64,000 bases of DNA from Streptomyces griseus subsp. griseus. GTDB taxonomy: Bacteria; Actinomycetota; Actinomycetes; Streptomycetales; Streptomycetaceae. Both the position numbers and the translations under genes were made by a program. Positions 1 through 9,466 of this stretch are shown piece after piece. The DNA lies in assembly GCF_000720255.1 (NCBI RefSeq), contig NZ_JOJE01000006.1:124001-188000 (forward strand), in the 5' to 3' direction. The notes beneath the pieces were generated by a model. That model did no database searches and was not told the origin of the DNA. It worked only from the letters and a program-made list of their open reading frames with translations. Every line of letters begins with the position of its first letter. The stretch's first letter is position 1.

Positions 1-1989
1 CAGCCCGCCCTGCATGCCGAACCCGTCGGCGGCGTCCTGGTCGGTGAGCGCGCCCACCTTCAGCGAGGTCCTGCGGTCGCCGGGGAACTCGACCGGGAGC
101 ACACTGCCGCGCCGCACCCCGTGGTCCCGGGCGAAGTCCACGTCCATGCCGATCGCGCCGTCCGCGAGGGCCGCCGCCGCGTCGCCCTCGGCGTACGTGA
201 CATGCGCGACGTCGTCGACCCGGTCGTCGTATCCGGAGGCGGTCGTCTCGACGCGCTTGCCGTCCGGCAGGCGCACGGCGAGCGGCGCGAACCGCTGCCG
301 TACGACGAGGCCGACACCGTCGGTGTCGCGCACGGCGTCCGTGACCTCCCGGGAGAAGGGGGTGAAGTTGGTGTTCTGGACGACGTAGTCGGCGCCCAGC
401 GTCTTGTCGATCTGCTGGTCGAAGGACCTGGACATCGAGGCGCTCGCCACCGACATGCCGCCCACCAGCGCGAGACCCACCATCAGCGCGGCGGCGGTGG
501 CGCCGGTACGGCGGGGATTGCGCAGGGCGTTGCGCTGGCTCATCCGCCCGATCGAGCCGAACAGCGCGGGGAAGCCCGCGCCGAGCACCCGGATCACCGG
601 ACGCACCAGCAGCGGGCCCGCGACGACGGTCGCGATCAGGGTGAGGACGACGCCGAGCCCCAGCAGGGAGGCCGCCGACGACGTCTTCGTCGCGGCGGCG
701 CAGCCCGCGAGCGAGGCCACCCCGGCAGCCCCGACGACCGCCCCGACGACCGCGCGCGCCTTCAGCGGCCGGCCCACCCCGGCGACCTCGGCGTCCGAGA
801 GGGCCGCCATCGGCGACACGCCCGCCGCGCGCCGGGCCGGCAGGTACGCCGCCACGAAGGTGACGCCCACGCCGACGACGTACGCCGACACCGGAGTCAC
901 CCAGCCGATGACCATCTCGGCGGCGTTCAGGTTCATGCCGAAGACGCCCATGAGCTCGATCAGCCCGGCCGCGAGCCCGATGCCGGCCAGCAGGCCCAGC
1001 GTCGAGCCGACCAGCCCGAGCAGCACCGCCTCGGTGAGCACGGAACGCCGCACCTGACGCCGGTCGGCGCCGAGCGCCCGGAGCAGCCCGAGTTCACGGG
1101 TGCGCTGCGCGATCAGCATCGAGAAGGTGTTGACGATCAGGAAGACACCCACCAGGACGGCGATCCCGGCGAATCCCAGCATCACGTACTTGATGACGTC
1201 GAGGAACCCGCCGAGGTCCGCGGCGGCCGACTTGGCCTGCTCGTCGGCGGTCTTCACGTCGTAGGGGCCGCCGCCGCCGCCGTCGAGCGCGGCGTCCACA
1301 CGGCCCTTGAGCTCGGCGTCACTCACGCCCCGTGCCGCGTCCACGGAGATGCTCGTGGCCCGCGCGGCCGAGCCCAGCAGCTGCTTCGCCGCCGTGCGCG
1401 CGTCGAGGAAGACCAGGGCGGCGCCCGGGTTGGTCGTCCGGAAGGTGGCGATGCCGACGACCTCGACCTTGAAGGAACCGGGCTGGGCCAGCACCGTGAG
1501 CGTGTCGCCGATACCGACGTGCTTCTTGTCGGCGGTGTCCGCGTCCAGCAGGGCCTCGCCCGCGCCGCGCGGGGCGTGGCCGGAGGTCAGGCTCACGGGG
1601 CTGCGGTCGGTGGGGTTCCAGTCGGTGGCGATGGTGGGCGCGCCCGTGGTCGGCCCGACCGACTTGTTCTTGGTGTCGACCACCGTGATGTTCTCGACGC
1701 CCACGTCCGGGTGGGCCGCCGCCACCCCGTCGACCCGCGCCAGGCGGCCGGCGAGGGAGGCGGGCAGGGTCTGCACCGCGCCGGTCGGCACGGACGACTT
1801 CAGGTCCTGCCTCGGCTCGACCGTCACGTCGGCCGAGGTGGAGGCGAAGAGCCGGTCGAACGTGCGGGTCACCGTGTCGGAGAAGATCAGGCTGCCCGCG
1901 ACGAAGGCCACGGACAGCACGACGGCCAGCGCCGACAGCATCAGGCGCCCCTTGTGGGCGAGGAAACTCCGTAGCGTCGCCTTCAGCAC
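1..1989 (-). CDS. FtsX/MacB-type ABC transporter permease (C-terminal end outside the window)
   Basis: This is the membrane subunit of a MacB/LolC-like ABC exporter. The product opens with a short cytoplasmic stretch and one membrane helix, followed by a large extracytoplasmic domain. A cluster of helices then carries the FtsX-family stretch ending in RTRELGLLRALGA, and a second extracytoplasmic part begins after RNPRRTGATAAAL. At least 663 codons are present and the stop lies beyond base 1. I chose GTG at 1989 because it lies 4 bases after the ATPase stop and begins VLKATLRSFLAHKGR, the usual start of this family. It forms an operon with the ATPase upstream. The gene at 44021-46534 is a full-length paralogue. 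The substrate is unknown; lipids, peptides or antibiotics are possible. Confidence 0.9.
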   Translation of the reverse strand, partial: MLKATLRSFLAHKGRLMLSALAVVLSVAFVAGSLIFSDTVTRTFDRLFASTSADVTVEPRQDLKSSVPTGAVQTLPASLAGRLARVDGVAAAHPDVGVENITVVDTKNKSVGPTTGAPTIATDWNPTDRSPVSLTSGHAPRGAGEALLDADTADKKHVGIGDTLTVLAQPGSFKVEVVGIATFRTTNPGAALVFLDARTAAKQLLGSAARATSISVDAARGVSDAELKGRVDAALDGGGGGPYDVKTADEQAKSAAADLGGFLDVIKYVMLGFAGIAVLVGVFLIVNTFSMLIAQRTRELGLLRALGADRRQVRRSVLTEAVLLGLVGSTLGLLAGIGLAAGLIELMGVFGMNLNAAEMVIGWVTPVSAYVVGVGVTFVAAYLPARRAAGVSPMAALSDAEVAGVGRPLKARAVVGAVVGAAGVASLAGCAAATKTSSAASLLGLGVVLTLIATVVAGPLLVRPVIRVLGAGFPALFGSIGRMSQRNALRNPRRTGATAAALMVGLALVGGMSVASASMSRSFDQQIDKTLGADYVVQNTNFTPFSREVTDAVRDTDGVGLVVRQRFAPLAVRLPDGKRVETTASGYDDRVDDVAHVTYAEGDAAAALADGAIGMDVDFARDHGVRRGSVLPVEFPGDRRTSLKVGALTDQDAADGFGMQGGL

Positions 1990-1993
1990 GGGG

Positions 1994-2860
1994 TCAGTCC
2001 TTCTCGGTGGTCTCGCTGAGCCGGGAAGTCGCGCCCGACGAGGATTGAGCTGTACCGCGGACCGGATCGGAACCGGGGGTCTGGGGGCGTCCCCCGGGGA
2101 AGAGGCGCATGCGTTCCAGCACCGCCTCCGCCGTCGGCCGTTCCATCTCGTCGACGATCCGCCCGTCCGCCAGGAAGAGCACCAGGTCGGAGTGGGCGGC
2201 CGCGCCCGGGTCGTGGGTGACCATGACGACCGTCTGTCCGAGTTGGTCGACGGCCTCCCGCAGGAAGGCCAGCACTTCCAGGCCGGCGCGCGAGTCGAGG
2301 TTGCCGGTCGGCTCGTCCGCGAAGATCAGCTCCGGGCGGGAAGCGAGGGCCCGTGCGCAGGCGACACGCTGTTGCTGGCCTCCGGAGAGCTGGGAGGGCC
2401 GGTGCTTGAGCCGGTCGCGCAGCCCGAGCGTGTCCACGACCTCGTCCAGCCACTTCTGGTCGGGCTTCTGGCCCGCGATGTCCATCGGCAGGGTGATGTT
2501 CTCGACCGCGTTCAGTGTCGGGATCAGGTTGAACGACTGGAACATGAACCCGATCCGGTCCCGTCGCAGCCGGGTCAGCTCCCGGTCCTTCAGTCCCGTG
2601 ATCTCGGTGTCGCCCAGCCACACCTGTCCGGCCGAGACGGTGTCGAGCCCGGCCAGGCAGTGCATCAAGGTGGACTTTCCGGAACCCGACGGTCCCATGA
2701 CCGCGGTGAAGCGGCCGCGGGCCACGTCCACGTCCACCGAGTCCAGGGCGAGAACCGTCGTCTCGCCCGAGCCGTACGCCTTGGTCAGGCCTCGGGCACG
2801 GGCCGAGATCCCGTCGGCCGAGGCCAGGCCGGGGGCGTGCTCCGCAGCAGGTGTGGACAA
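1994..2860 (-). CDS. ABC transporter ATP-binding protein (MacB/LolD type)
   Basis: This is the 288-residue ATPase partner of the FtsX-type permease just downstream. Visible motifs are Walker [10 protein letters not shown] (about residues 56-64), the Q-loop around FMFQ, signature LSGGQQQR (158-165), Walker B ELIFADEP (177-184) with the family's DEPTGNLDS, and the switch histidine in VTHD. The roughly 45 residues after the catalytic core form a low-complexity tail rich in Ser and Pro. It would power mechanotransmission by the permease rather than import. The 46643-47416 ATPase is a paralogue. The divergent toxin-antitoxin pair starts 144 bases away. Confidence 0.95.
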   Translation of the reverse strand: MSTPAAEHAPGLASADGISARARGLTKAYGSGETTVLALDSVDVDVARGRFTAVMGPSGSGKSTLMHCLAGLDTVSAGQVWLGDTEITGLKDRELTRLRRDRIGFMFQSFNLIPTLNAVENITLPMDIAGQKPDQKWLDEVVDTLGLRDRLKHRPSQLSGGQQQRVACARALASRPELIFADEPTGNLDSRAGLEVLAFLREAVDQLGQTVVMVTHDPGAAAHSDLVLFLADGRIVDEMERPTAEAVLERMRLFPGGRPQTPGSDPVRGTAQSSSGATSRLSETTEKD

Positions 2861-2967
2861 GACTGCCTCCTAGCTCGCGTGGACGTGCCGACTTCTCCGT
2901 TCCAGCCGAGCGTAGTGTGACCCCGGGCACAGTCGCCCCCGGAATACCGCACACCGCCCACCCCCTC

Positions 2968-2997
2968 TTGCCGCTGCTAGCGCTTCGGCGCTAGCGT
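2968..2997 (+). promoter_or_regulatory. Putative promoter with palindromic operator of the antitoxin-toxin pair
   Basis: A perfect 8-bp inverted repeat, GCTAGCGC-TTCG-GCGCTAGC, lies at 2976-2995. It sits between a possible -35 (TTGCCG, 2968-2973) and overlaps a possible -10 (TAGCGT, 2992-2997). Transcription would start close to the ATG at 3004, giving a leaderless mRNA. A ribbon-helix-helix protein encoded directly downstream typically binds such a palindrome to repress its own operon. The palindrome is seen directly; the promoter hexamers are inferred. Confidence 0.55.
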
Positions 2998-3003
2998 CGA
3001 GGT

Positions 3004-3231
3004 ATGGCCAAGACCCAGCTGAACGTGCGCGTCGACGAGGGCACCGCCCGCGTCGCCCGCGAACGCGCCCTCGCGCGCGGCATGAGCGTCAACCGCTACA
3101 TCGAAGAGCTGGTCAGACAGGACACCGGCGAGGTCGGCCACACCTTCGTGGAGGCCGCCGCCGACTTCATGAAGCAGTACGAGGCGGTGTTCGCCCAAGA
3201 GCTGGGCGCCGAGCGTGAGGGTCGCGGCTGA
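3004..3231 (+). CDS. Ribbon-helix-helix antitoxin-like protein
   Basis: This 75-residue protein starts with a beta-strand, TQLNVRVDEGTA, followed by two helices with RALARGMSVNRYIEELV, the Arc/CopG ribbon-helix-helix pattern. The acidic C-terminal half (about residues 40-75) would be the toxin-neutralising segment. The stop codon is 17 bases inside the next gene, so the two are translationally coupled. No convincing Shine-Dalgarno precedes the ATG, and a promoter-like -10 sits about 7 bases upstream, so the message is probably leaderless. It likely represses its own promoter through the palindrome at 2976-2995. Confidence 0.8.
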   Translation: MAKTQLNVRVDEGTARVARERALARGMSVNRYIEELVRQDTGEVGHTFVEAAADFMKQYEAVFAQELGAEREGRG

Positions 3232-3610
3232 TCCCTTGAGCAGCCTCCGAATCGACCTCGCCTGGCTGTTGATGCTCGCGGAACGGATGACGCCCGGAGA
3301 CCCCCAGGTCACCGACTGGGGAGCCCTGGTCGCCGCCGTCGCACGTCACCAGGCCGAGATCTTCGACGTCCCCGTCTACGACTCTCCGCACGCCCGCGCC
3401 GCCGCCCTTCTCCAACTCCTGGTCAACGTACCGGCGTTGGAGCGCTCCAACGCTCTCTTCGCCTCCGCCGTCGCGTACGCCTACCTGGTGGCCAGCGGCC
3501 TGAAGGTGGCCACCTCGCCGGAACAGGTGCGTGACCTGGCACGGCTGGTGAAGAGCGGCGAGGCGTCCGTCCAGGACATCACGCACGAGCTGCGCCAGTG
3601 GACCGTGTGA
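3215..3610 (+). CDS. Doc/Fic-family toxin-like protein with a degenerate Fic motif
   Basis: The 131-residue product aligns by eye with phage P1 Doc over its C-terminal half. The stretch SNALFASAVAYAYLVASGLK corresponds to the Doc segment following the Fic motif, and the tail ends in a similar helix. Doc phosphorylates EF-Tu through the motif HxFxDGNKR. Here the corresponding residues 73-81 read PALERSNAL, so the catalytic His and the Gly and Arg positions are missing and only Asn79 is kept. The protein may have a different chemistry, or act only as a partner of the antitoxin. The start is GTG at 3215, overlapping the antitoxin gene. The stop is one base from the convergent methyltransferase stop. 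Confidence 0.7.
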   Translation: MRVAADPLSSLRIDLAWLLMLAERMTPGDPQVTDWGALVAAVARHQAEIFDVPVYDSPHARAAALLQLLVNVPALERSNALFASAVAYAYLVASGLKVATSPEQVRDLARLVKSGEASVQDITHELRQWTV

Positions 3611-3611
3611 G

Positions 3612-4295
3612 TCACTCCCCCTCGTCCGGCCGCCACGCCGTGCCCAGTACGCAGTACGAGGCCGGCGTCCGCGGCCCCTTCTCCGGCACCAGCAGCCGCC
3701 GGTAGGGACCGAGTTCGAAGCCGGCGTCCCGGAACGCGGCGACCGGGTCCCGGCCCAGATGGCAGCCACCGCTCAGCGGCGGCCAGACCGTACGGTCCAG
3801 GGCGCGCTGGGTGAACGTCATCGCCCGGCCGCCACCCCTGCCGTGCTCGAAGAACCGGACACCGCCGCCGGGACGCAGCACCCGGCGCACCTCACCGAGG
3901 GCCCGTGGCAGGTCCCGCACGCTGCACAGCACCAGTGAGACCACCACCGCGTCGAACGCCTCGCTCTTGACCGGCAGCGCCTCCGCCTCCCCCGGCACCA
4001 CGTCGACCGGCACCTCGGCGCGCCGGGCCGCGTCCAGGGCCAGCTTCCGCAGCAGTCGCTCCGGTTCGATCGCGACGACCTCCGAGACGGCCCCCGGATA
4101 GTGGCCGAAGTTCAGACCGTTGCCCGCGCCGATCTCCAGCACCCGGCCGGAGAGCCCGGCCAGCATCCGCTCCCGGACCGAGCCCAGCCCGGCCCGGGTC
4201 TCGGCGGTCACACTGACCCGGGCGTAGCAGCGGGCGAACAGCGGGTGCCGGACGGAATCCCGGGACGCCTTTCGGGCACCTGGAAACAGCGGCAT
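3612..4295 (-). CDS. Class I SAM-dependent methyltransferase (UbiE/Methyltransf_11 type)
   Basis: This is a 227-residue Rossmann-fold methyltransferase. Motif I reads VLEIGAGNG and forms the SAM-binding loop, an acidic residue follows in VAIEPE, and the later motif FDAVVVSLVLCSV plus LRPGGGVRFFEHG completes the fold. The start is ATG 4295 rather than the longer open frame to 4373, because GGGAGGTCGCC lies directly in front of it. The lipase gene is upstream on the same strand with an 81-base gap, so co-transcription is possible. The methyl acceptor cannot be read from the sequence; a small molecule or lipid is likely for this subfamily. Confidence 0.85.
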   Translation of the reverse strand: MPLFPGARKASRDSVRHPLFARCYARVSVTAETRAGLGSVRERMLAGLSGRVLEIGAGNGLNFGHYPGAVSEVVAIEPERLLRKLALDAARRAEVPVDVVPGEAEALPVKSEAFDAVVVSLVLCSVRDLPRALGEVRRVLRPGGGVRFFEHGRGGGRAMTFTQRALDRTVWPPLSGGCHLGRDPVAAFRDAGFELGPYRRLLVPEKGPRTPASYCVLGTAWRPDEGE

Positions 4296-4376
4296 GGCGA
4301 CCTCCCGGACCTGACGGGTCTGGCCTTCTTCCGGGATTGTCCCCCGTACGGGCCCGCCGCACCCCCCGGCCACCGC

Positions 4377-5063
4377 TCACGCCACGAAGTCGCGCACCTG
4401 TTCGTAGATGCCGTGGTCGTTGTTCATGTCCTGGTGCGCCACGCATCCGACACCGACGTTGGTCGCGCCGTTCAGCAGGGCCGAGGAGTCCGGGTCGATC
4501 GCCGCGTCGCAGTTGGACCAGTAGGCCGCGTACGACACGCTGCCGGGTGTCTCGTCACCGGAGTTGAGCGCGGTGAGGAACGAGCTGCCCGTGTTCATCT
4601 CCCTGCACGACGTGTAGAGCCAGCCGCACAGCGAGGCCACGGAGGTGCCGTGGTTCGTCCCGGCGACGGAGACGAAATCGTCGACGTACGCCGTCCCGCC
4701 GAGGTTCTTGAGGTAGTAGCGCCCGCTGAGCGTGCCCATGGAGTGGACCACGATGTCCACCTTGGCCGCGCCGGTCCGGGCCAGCACGCTCCGCACCTCG
4801 GTGGCGAGTTGGCGGGCCGTGGTCGCGTTCGACTGGCCCCAGTCGTAGGACCAGGCGAACAGCTCGGAGGAGGTGTAGCCGTCCGTCTCGAAGTCGGCGA
4901 CCCAGTCGTCCCAGCTGCTCGACGAACTGCTGATGCCGTGGATGAAGACGACGGGGTTGCGGCTCGCCGCGTGAGCGGAGGGCGCGGACAGGGAGAGGGA
5001 CAGCAGGAGCGATGCGGCCATGGCGGACAGGGCCATGGCGATACGACGCTTGGGGCGCTGCAT
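4377..5063 (-). CDS. Secreted alpha/beta-hydrolase lipase
   Basis: This 228-residue extracellular lipase/esterase resembles the small Bacillus LipA-type and actinobacterial lipases. A Sec signal peptide covers about residues 1-32 (RR, hydrophobic core, cleavage after AHA). The oxyanion region is [10 protein letters not shown]. The nucleophile elbow is VHSMG with Ser108, and the catalytic His is in NDHGIY near residue 219. AGGAGGCACC stands before ATG 5063. The mature enzyme has Cys pairs ([18 protein letters not shown]) that could form disulfides outside the cell. It is divergent from the LuxR-type gene, a plausible regulator. Confidence 0.9.
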   Translation of the reverse strand: MQRPKRRIAMALSAMAASLLLSLSLSAPSAHAASRNPVVFIHGISSSSSSWDDWVADFETDGYTSSELFAWSYDWGQSNATTARQLATEVRSVLARTGAAKVDIVVHSMGTLSGRYYLKNLGGTAYVDDFVSVAGTNHGTSVASLCGWLYTSCREMNTGSSFLTALNSGDETPGSVSYAAYWSNCDAAIDPDSSALLNGATNVGVGCVAHQDMNNDHGIYEQVRDFVA

Positions 5064-5176
5064 GGTGCCTCCTGACAGGTGGGGTGCTCAGGAGTGTCGG
5101 AGCGGGTCTACGCGCGCCGCATCGGTGGAATCGCCGGTCTTTACGTGTCAAATAACCCGCGAGTAACGTCGATGGT

Positions 5177-7426
5177 GTGGTGACTCCGGTGAACCCCCCA
5201 CCTCTGGACCGCACTTCGCCACCGCAGCCGCCGGGCCCCTGGCAGCGCCTCGCCACCACGCTGGCCGAGGGTGTCCGGGTACGGCTCCTGCGCGGCGTCC
5301 ACGGCGATCCGCGCGCGGCCGCCGAACTCGCCGCGCTCCTCACCGACCGGCAGGCGTCCGGCCTCGACCCGCTCCCGATCCAGCCGGCCGAACTCGCCCC
5401 GGAGCTGCTGCGCGCGCACCGGGCGGAAGTGCGGGCGTTGCCGGACGACACCCGGCTGCTGCTCCTGCTCGCCGCGGCCGACCAGTACCCGGTCGCCACG
5501 CACGCCTTCCTGCGCGCCGTCGCGGCCGGGGGCCTCGACACCCGCCCCCTCGACGCGGCCGAGACCGCCGGCCTCGCGTACGCGACCACGGGCGGGGTCC
5601 GCTTCCGGGACCCCTGGACGAGGATCGCCGCGTACGAGACGGCGTCCGCGGCGGACCGGCACGAGGTCCACCGGCTGCTGGCCCGCGTACTGAGCGGCGC
5701 CACGGAGACCCCGCAACGCACCTGGCACCGGGCCGCCACCGCCCTCGGCCCGAGCGCCCGCCTCGCCACGCAGCTGAGCACGTCCGCCGACGCAGCCCGC
5801 CGCACCGGTCGTCCCGCCCTGGCCGGCGTCCTCGCCGAACGCGCCGCCGCGCTGACCCCCGACCCCCGCGACCGGTGCCGTCTCCTCGCCCACGCCGCCA
5901 CCGACGCCTGGACCTCCGGCGACGCCGACCGCGCCCGCCGGCTCGCCACAGCCGACGACGACACCCTGACCGGCCTCCTCGCCCTGCGCACAGGCAACGC
6001 GTCGGAGGCCTTCGACACCCTCCTGACGGCGGCGACCGGGACACCACGCCGCCCGGTCGAGGCCCCGGGCCCGGACACGGCCGACTCCGGGTGGCTCCAG
6101 GCGGAGGACTCCGCCCATGCCCCCGACCCCGGTGTTCATCTCCTCGCCCGGGTCACCGAAGCCGCCGTCTACACCGGGGATCTGCGGCGCTGCCGGGAGG
6201 CGGTGGGCGTGGCCCGGCGGGCGGGGATCGTCGTGCCGGGGACGTTGGGCGGGCTGGTGGCCGCCGTGGAGGGGCGGTACGAGGACGCGCGGGACGTGTT
6301 GGAGGCGACGGCCGGTCGGTGCGGGCCGGGCGGTGACCCCACCCTGCTCATCCACGCCGGCATCGCCGCGCTGATGCTCGGCGACCACACCCGTGCCGTC
6401 ACCGCCACGCTGCGCGCGGCCACTTCCGCCCGTACCCTCGGCGCCCCGGGCACGGTCGCCCAGGCCATGGAGTTCCGCGCCTACGCCGACTTCTTCAGCG
6501 GCCGCCCCCGGGTCGGCGAGGCCGCCGCGACGGACGCCCTGCGCCTGGCGTACGCCACGGGCCAGGACAACGGCGCCTGCCACCTCCAGGCCGCCCTAGC
6601 CATGTTCGCCGCGATCACCGGCGACGCCGACCTGTGCCGGGAACGCGCCGCGGCCGCCCGCTCGTACGCCCTCACCCGCGGCCTGGGCCTGCCCGCCGCG
6701 CTCGCCCAGTGGGCGCTCGCCGTCCTCGACCTCGGTGCCGGCCGGTTCGCCGCGGCCGCCGCCCGACTGCGTGCCCTCGCCGCGTTCGGCCCCGGCCACG
6801 GTCACCGCGCCATCCGCCATCTGGCCACCCCGCACTACGTCGAGGCCGCCGCCCGCACCGGCGACACCCGTACCGCCCGGGCCGCGCACGCCGACTACGA
6901 CCGCTGGGCCCGCGCCGTCCGCAGCCCCGACGACCTCGCCCTCAGCGCCCGCTGCCGAGCCCTGCTGACACCCGGCGCCGAGGCCGTCGACCACTACCGT
7001 GCGGCCCTCGACCTGCACGCCCACGGCACCCGAGACTTCGAACGCGCCCGCACGGAGTTGCTGTTCGGCGCAGCCCTGCGCCGGCTGCGGCACCGCGGCG
7101 AGGCCCTCGACCGCCTGCACAGCGCCCTGGAGGCCTTCGCGTCCTTCGGCGCCCCGCACTGCGCCGACCAGGCCCGCGCCGAACTCCGCGCCCTCGGCGC
7201 GCCCGCGTCTCCCGCGCCCGGCCCCGGTGATCCCGCCGCCCGTCTCACCGCCCAGCAACTGCTCATCGCCCGCATGGCGGCCGACGGAGCAACCAACCGC
7301 GAGATCGCCGACCGCCTCGCCCTCAGCCCCCGCACCATCGACCACCATCTGCGCGGGGTCTTCAGCCGCCTGGGCATCCGCTCCCGGATCGATCTGGTCC
7401 GGCTCCTCGCGGTGTCCGACGGATAG
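5177..7426 (+). CDS. LuxR-family regulator resembling a LAL protein without its ATPase domain
   Basis: This 749-residue protein ends in a GerE/LuxR helix-turn-helix (about residues 688-745; NREIADRLALSPRTIDHHL). The rest is an alpha-helical, TPR-like array rich in Ala, Arg and Leu. Large LAL/MalT regulators begin with a P-loop ATPase. Here the protein starts in what looks like the segment just after that domain (PDDTRLLLLLAAADQYP), and I see no Walker A or B. The start is a GTG pair at 5177/5180 without a strong Shine-Dalgarno, so a short or leaderless leader is likely. It is divergent from the lipase, recalling LipR control of lipase in other Streptomyces, but that link is inference. Confidence 0.85.
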   Translation: MVTPVNPPPLDRTSPPQPPGPWQRLATTLAEGVRVRLLRGVHGDPRAAAELAALLTDRQASGLDPLPIQPAELAPELLRAHRAEVRALPDDTRLLLLLAAADQYPVATHAFLRAVAAGGLDTRPLDAAETAGLAYATTGGVRFRDPWTRIAAYETASAADRHEVHRLLARVLSGATETPQRTWHRAATALGPSARLATQLSTSADAARRTGRPALAGVLAERAAALTPDPRDRCRLLAHAATDAWTSGDADRARRLATADDDTLTGLLALRTGNASEAFDTLLTAATGTPRRPVEAPGPDTADSGWLQAEDSAHAPDPGVHLLARVTEAAVYTGDLRRCREAVGVARRAGIVVPGTLGGLVAAVEGRYEDARDVLEATAGRCGPGGDPTLLIHAGIAALMLGDHTRAVTATLRAATSARTLGAPGTVAQAMEFRAYADFFSGRPRVGEAAATDALRLAYATGQDNGACHLQAALAMFAAITGDADLCRERAAAARSYALTRGLGLPAALAQWALAVLDLGAGRFAAAAARLRALAAFGPGHGHRAIRHLATPHYVEAAARTGDTRTARAAHADYDRWARAVRSPDDLALSARCRALLTPGAEAVDHYRAALDLHAHGTRDFERARTELLFGAALRRLRHRGEALDRLHSALEAFASFGAPHCADQARAELRALGAPASPAPGPGDPAARLTAQQLLIARMAADGATNREIADRLALSPRTIDHHLRGVFSRLGIRSRIDLVRLLAVSDG

Positions 7427-7467
7427 CGCCGGGGACGCGAGCCCAGGTCAGCGGTGCGGTGCGACCC

Positions 7468-8184
7468 TCAGGGCGCCTCCCGGGCCCCGAACGCCTCCAC
7501 GTCCCACGTTCCGTCCAGACCCGGCGCCAGCCACCCCGGTGCCGACGCCCGGAAGGCGGGCGGGGGGAGAGCGCCGGCACCGGCGGGCAGCGCACCGAGC
7601 AGGGGAGCCCCGGCCACCTCCGGCAGGTCCGCCAGATTGCAGCGGGACGCCAGGTCGGGGGAGTCGGGCCAGCTGCCGATCACCACGCCGGGGAAGTCCA
7701 GCCGACGGGAGCGCAGTTCACGTGCCGTCAGTTCCGTCGTGTTGAGGGTGCCCAGGCCGGCGGAGGCCACGACGAGCACCGGCGCGCTCAGCAGCTCCGC
7801 CACGTCCGCCAGCGTCCCGCCCGCCTCGTCGAACCGTACGAGCAGTCCGCCCGCTCCCTCCACGAGCACCAGGTCGTGATCGGTGGCGAGCTTGGCCGCG
7901 GCCTCGGCGACATCGCCGGGGCCGACCGGAGGAAGGCCGGCCCGCCGCGCCGCCGTTCCCGGCGCCAGCGGCTCGGGGAAGCGGGCGACCTCCGCCGCCG
8001 TCACGTCGCCCGCCAGCCGCGCGACCTCGTCGGCGTCACCGCGCTCGTCGGGCCGTACGCCCGTCTGCGCGGCCTTCAGGACGGCCACCGACCGGCCCGC
8101 CGCGAGCGCGGTGGCCGCGACCGCGGCGGTCGTGACCGTCTTGCCGACCTCCGTGCCGGTCCCCGTGATCAGCAGAATCGCCAT
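7468..8184 (-). CDS. bioD: ATP-dependent dethiobiotin synthetase
   Basis: BioD closes the ureido ring of dethiobiotin from 7,8-diaminopelargonate, CO2 and ATP. The 238-residue product begins MAILLITGTGTEVGKT, the P-loop of this family, followed by the substrate lysine in VAVLKAAQTG and VLVEGAGGLLV. The start ATG 8184 is placed by this N-terminus; the open frame extends further up but lacks homology. It lies one base after the bioA stop, so bioB-bioA-bioD is one transcript. It is the last gene of the operon. Confidence 0.97.
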   Translation of the reverse strand: MAILLITGTGTEVGKTVTTAAVAATALAAGRSVAVLKAAQTGVRPDERGDADEVARLAGDVTAAEVARFPEPLAPGTAARRAGLPPVGPGDVAEAAAKLATDHDLVLVEGAGGLLVRFDEAGGTLADVAELLSAPVLVVASAGLGTLNTTELTARELRSRRLDFPGVVIGSWPDSPDLASRCNLADLPEVAGAPLLGALPAGAGALPPPAFRASAPGWLAPGLDGTWDVEAFGAREAP

Positions 8185-8185
8185 G

Positions 8186-9466
8186 TCATCCCTCCCGTGC
8201 CGCCGCGCACACGGCCCGCGCGATCCGGGCCACGTCCTCGTCACCGGTGACGTAGGGCGGCATCGTGTAGATCAGGTCGCGGAACGGCCGGAGCCACACG
8301 CCCTCGCGCACGGCGGCGTCGGTGGCGGCCCTCATGTCGACGTCGTGGTCGAGCTGCACGACGCCGATGGCACCGAGCACCCGTACGTCCTTCACTCCCG
8401 GCACCTCGAGTGCGGGCGCGAGACCCTCCCTCAGGCCCGTCTCGATCCGCTTGACCTCGGACAGCCAGTCCTGGCCCAGCAGCAGGTCGATCGACGCGCA
8501 CGCCACCGACGCGGCCAGCGGGTTGCCCATGAACGTCGGGCCGTGCGCCAGTACCGGCACCTCGCCCCGGGAGATCCCGTCGGCGACCCGCGCGGTGCAC
8601 AGCGTCGCCGCCATCGTCAGACAGCCGCCGGTCAGCGCCTTGCCGACGCACATCACGTCCGGTGTCACCGCCGCGTGCTCCGCCGCGAACAGGGCGCCCG
8701 TACGGCCGAACCCGGTCGCGATCTCGTCGAAGACCAGCAGCACGTCGTGCGCGTCGCAGGCCTCCCGCAGCACCCTCAGATACGCGGGGGAGTGGAACCG
8801 CATCCCGCCGGCGCCCTGCACCACCGGCTCGACGATCACCGCGGCCAGCTCGTCGGCGTGGCGCGCGATCGCCGCACGCAGCTCCTCGGCGTACGACTCC
8901 TCGTACGCGGCCGGCGGGGGGCCCACGAACACCTGCCGGGGCAGCACCCCGGACCACAGCTCGTGCATCCCGCCCTCGGGGTCGCACACCGACATCGGCT
9001 GCCAGGTGTCCCCGTGGTAGCCGCCGCGCCAGGTCAGCAGCCGCTGCTTGGCCGGGCGGCCGAGCGAACGCCAGTACTGCAGGCACATCTTGACCGCGAC
9101 CTCGACCGACACGGAACCGGAGTCCGCGAGGAACACGTGCTCCAGACCGTCGGGAGAGATGTCGACAAGTCGCTTCGCCAGTCGTACGGCGGGTTCGTGG
9201 GTCAGCCCGCCGAACATCACGTGGCTCATCCGCCCGATCTGCCCGCACGCGGCCTCGTTCAGCACCGGGTGGTTGTAGCCGTGGATCGCCGACCACCAGG
9301 ACGACATGCCGTCGACCAGCTCGCCCGAGCCGTCCGCGAGCCGCAGCCGGACCCCGCTCGCCGACTCCACGACGAGCGGGTCCACCCGGCCGGGCATCGG
9401 ACCGTACGGATGCCAGACGTGCCGCCGGTCGAGCTCCAGGAGTTCGGGGACGGACAGCTCAGGCAT
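8186..9466 (-). CDS. bioA: Adenosylmethionine-8-amino-7-oxononanoate aminotransferase
   Basis: BioA transfers the amino group of SAM to 8-amino-7-oxononanoate, giving 7,8-diaminopelargonate, with PLP as cofactor. The 426-residue protein is the usual length. Visible are the N-terminal [11 protein letters not shown], the PLP-contact [10 protein letters not shown], the Asp of [15 protein letters not shown], and the Schiff-base lysine in CVGKALTGG. The start ATG 9466 overlaps the end of bioB by 8 bases, which indicates translational coupling. The 58 codons above it in the same frame are bioB antisense and should not be included. Confidence 0.97.
   Translation of the reverse strand: MPELSVPELLELDRRHVWHPYGPMPGRVDPLVVESASGVRLRLADGSGELVDGMSSWWSAIHGYNHPVLNEAACGQIGRMSHVMFGGLTHEPAVRLAKRLVDISPDGLEHVFLADSGSVSVEVAVKMCLQYWRSLGRPAKQRLLTWRGGYHGDTWQPMSVCDPEGGMHELWSGVLPRQVFVGPPPAAYEESYAEELRAAIARHADELAAVIVEPVVQGAGGMRFHSPAYLRVLREACDAHDVLLVFDEIATGFGRTGALFAAEHAAVTPDVMCVGKALTGGCLTMAATLCTARVADGISRGEVPVLAHGPTFMGNPLAASVACASIDLLLGQDWLSEVKRIETGLREGLAPALEVPGVKDVRVLGAIGVVQLDHDVDMRAATDAAVREGVWLRPFRDLIYTMPPYVTGDEDVARIARAVCAAAREG

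Noticed and set aside
121..1974. Long plus-strand open frame opposite the ABC permease
   Set aside because: Its translation is composed of low-complexity Arg, Gly, His and Glu runs with no motif. It is antisense to a clear FtsX-family gene, a typical artefact in GC-rich DNA.
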